A stretch of DNA of 64,000 nucleotides. It comes from Streptomyces sp. NBC_01314 (lineage in GTDB: Bacteria; Actinomycetota; Actinomycetes; Streptomycetales; Streptomycetaceae). Below are positions 62,621 to 64,000 of this stretch, piece after piece. The position numbers and the translations under genes are program-made. The first letter of the stretch is position 1, and the number at the start of each line of letters is the position of its first letter. Below the pieces are notes generated by a model that saw only the letters and a list, made by a program, of their open reading frames with translations, ran no database searches and was not told the origin of the DNA. The stretch is taken from NCBI RefSeq assembly GCF_041435215.1, contig NZ_CP108394.1, positions 2,666,001 to 2,730,000 on the forward strand. The letters run 5' to 3'.

Positions 62621-63916
62621 ATGTCGTCGGTGAAGCGCACCTCACGCGACATCCGCACCGCGAACCGCTACGAGGTGCTGCGGCAGATCATCGCCAAGTC
62701 TCCCACCTCCCGGCAGGAGCTGGCGGCGGCCACCGGGCTGAGCCTGGCCACGGTCGCCACGCTCGTCGGAGAGCTGCTCGACCTCCGCATGATCACCGAG
62801 GTCGGGTTCGAGGACTCGGCCGGGGGCCGCCCCCGCGGACTGGTGGCCGTCAACGCGTCGGGGGGCGCGTTGATCGGCGTCGACATCGCGGAGACGTACG
62901 TCCATGTCGAGCTGTTCGACCTGGCACTGAACGTCCTGGCGCGGGCCGAGGAGGACGTCCGCGCCGGTGAGAGTCTTCCCGAGCAGATGGTGGGCCATGT
63001 CGCCGCCGCCGTCGGCTCGGTGGTCACGCAGGCCGGCATCGAGGGCGCCCGGGTGCTCGGCGTCGGGGTGAGCGTGCCGGGGCAGGTGGACCGCGCCACC
63101 GGCATCTCGGAGTACGCGCCCAACTGGGACTGGCACGACGTGCCGCTGCTCGACCTGCTGACCGAGCACATCGCCTACCCCCTGTACCTGGACAACCCGC
63201 TGCGCGCGGTCGCCGTGGCCGAGCTGTGGTTCGGGGCCGCGCGAGGGTGCGGGGACGCCGTGATCGTCAATCTCGGGACCGGTGTGGGCGCGGGGCTCGT
63301 CCTGGGCGGCGGGCTGCACCGGGGGGTGAGCAACAGCGCCGGGGAGTGGGGCCACACCACGATCGTCCTGGACGGCCGGCTGTGCCACTGCGGCAACCAC
63401 GGGTGCGTGGAGACGTATGTGGGCGCCCCGGGGATCATGCTGAACCTCCGGGAGCTGAGCCCGCGCAGCACGCTGCTCCATCCCGAGGACCAGACGGCCA
63501 CCATCGCGGCGCTCGCGCAGGGCGTGGCCCGGCAGGACCCGGTGGCGGTCAAGGTGGTACGGAACACCGCCCGTTACCTGGGTGCGGGGATCGCCGACCT
63601 GGTCAATCTGTTCAATCCCGAGGTGGTCGTGCTCAGCAGCTGGGTCGCGGCCGCCCTCGGCGAGCCCCTGGTCGCGGAGGTGCGCGAGGCCGTCGCCCGG
63701 CACGCGCTGCCGCGTCCGATGGCCGCCACCGACATCGTGCTCTCCCTGATCCCCACGGACCCGGCATGCCTGGGTGCGGCGACGTTCGCGCTCGAAGGGG
63801 CACTCCAGTCGGTCGGGCAGAAGCCGGGCAAACGCACCGCCCCGGCGAGGGACAACCCGGTCGTACGACACCGAGGCCGCCCCGAAGAGCGCGAACGGCT
63901 ACACCACCACCCCTGA
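62621..63916 (+). CDS. ROK-family transcriptional regulator
   Basis: ATG at 62621 with GAGGGG 3 bp upstream; 431 residues. An N-terminal helix-turn-helix (VLRQIIAKSPTSRQELAAAT, LSLATVATLVGELL) precedes the ROK sugar-kinase-like domain: LIGVDIAETYVHVELFDL, VIVNLGTGVGAGLVLGGGLH and a zinc-binding CHCGNHGC. This is a sugar-responsive repressor; DNA target unknown, though the alditol oxidase upstream on the same strand is a candidate. The C-terminus is an Arg/His/Pro-rich tail. An upstream ATG (62596) is possible. Confidence 0.9.
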   Translation: MSSVKRTSRDIRTANRYEVLRQIIAKSPTSRQELAAATGLSLATVATLVGELLDLRMITEVGFEDSAGGRPRGLVAVNASGGALIGVDIAETYVHVELFDLALNVLARAEEDVRAGESLPEQMVGHVAAAVGSVVTQAGIEGARVLGVGVSVPGQVDRATGISEYAPNWDWHDVPLLDLLTEHIAYPLYLDNPLRAVAVAELWFGAARGCGDAVIVNLGTGVGAGLVLGGGLHRGVSNSAGEWGHTTIVLDGRLCHCGNHGCVETYVGAPGIMLNLRELSPRSTLLHPEDQTATIAALAQGVARQDPVAVKVVRNTARYLGAGIADLVNLFNPEVVVLSSWVAAALGEPLVAEVREAVARHALPRPMAATDIVLSLIPTDPACLGAATFALEGALQSVGQKPGKRTAPARDNPVVRHRGRPEERERLHHHP

Positions 63917-63920
63917 GCCG

Positions 63921-63950
63921 AGGGCCGCCGGACCCTGACCCGGCGGCCCT
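63921..63950 (+). terminator. Stem-loop after the ROK gene
   Basis: AGGGCCGCCGG (63921-63931) pairs perfectly with CCGGCGGCCCT (63940-63950) across an 8-nt loop, five bases after the stop. Nothing is recognisable between here and the window end. Confidence 0.8.
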
Positions 63951-64000
63951 CTCCTTCCCTTCAGTTCCCTTTGCAGTGCTCGGACGTTCGGAACACCGAC

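Overview
The window is high-GC DNA from an actinomycete, almost certainly a Streptomyces. The evidence is the strongly G/C-biased third codon positions, frequent GTG and TTG starts, rare TTA leucine codons, bacterial leaderless-type promoters, and typical Streptomyces families (Ser/Thr kinase, DUF2637, SpoIIE phosphatase, FxSxx-COOH peptide system, PucR regulator, alditol oxidase). It looks like ordinary chromosomal accessory DNA. I see no rRNA, tRNA, CRISPR array, transposase or phage module.

Layout. Positions 1-8.6 kb: a truncated GAF/SpoIIE phosphatase, a small F420/FMN split-barrel oxidoreductase, a membrane-anchored Ser/Thr kinase, a GT-C type membrane glycosyltransferase, an acyltransferase fused to an extra helical domain, and an alpha/beta hydrolase with a TTA codon. 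Positions 8.7-17.6 kb: one minus-strand operon that I read as a complete FxSxx-COOH (Fxs) RiPP system. It holds a 51-residue precursor ending in FQSSL, a radical SAM/SPASM maturase carrying a C-terminal HExxH domain, two related TIR-like proteins (the second is FxsC), and a 1329-residue ParA-TIR-NB-ARC-TPR protein (FxsT). This is the most distinctive system here. Positions 17.8-27.7 kb: inositol uptake and catabolism, with a divergently transcribed sugar ABC transporter and iolC / aldolase-like / iolD, followed by GntR and LacI regulators. A 19-bp perfect inverted repeat that includes both -35 boxes sits between the two arms.

Positions 27.7-32.4 kb: a MarR regulator beside a broken DoxX gene, an ankyrin protein, a P450 with a non-standard I-helix, an SRPBCC protein, a methyltransferase and a membrane protein. 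Positions 32.5-41.5 kb: purine catabolism. XdhC, an NCS2 purine permease and the three xanthine dehydrogenase subunits lie on the minus strand, opposite a divergent PucR activator. Positions 41.6-50.4 kb: a TPR protein, an FCD-type GntR, an iron-regulated FhuF-like protein with an iron box, a DUF2637 membrane protein, an anti-sigma-type ATPase, a proline-rich PP2C protein and a DUF456 protein.

Positions 50.9-64 kb: an alkylation-repair pair (Ada-AlkA fusion and Ogt), the ribosome GTPase RsgA with a likely 23-codon gene upstream, small membrane proteins, a second P450, a sigma-like/zinc-finger/transmembrane/CBM2 chimera, a radical SAM protein with an unusual cysteine spacing, a 2-hydroxyacid dehydrogenase, an alditol oxidase and a ROK regulator.

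Two non-coding themes recur. Long palindromic elements built on one shared core lie between genes (22.3, 35.3, and degenerate at 42.4 kb). Short tandem repeats with unit lengths of 12-24 bp occur in intergenic DNA (5.4, 8.7, 45.9, 52.9, 56.3 kb). All functions below are read from protein motifs and context by eye; no database search was run.
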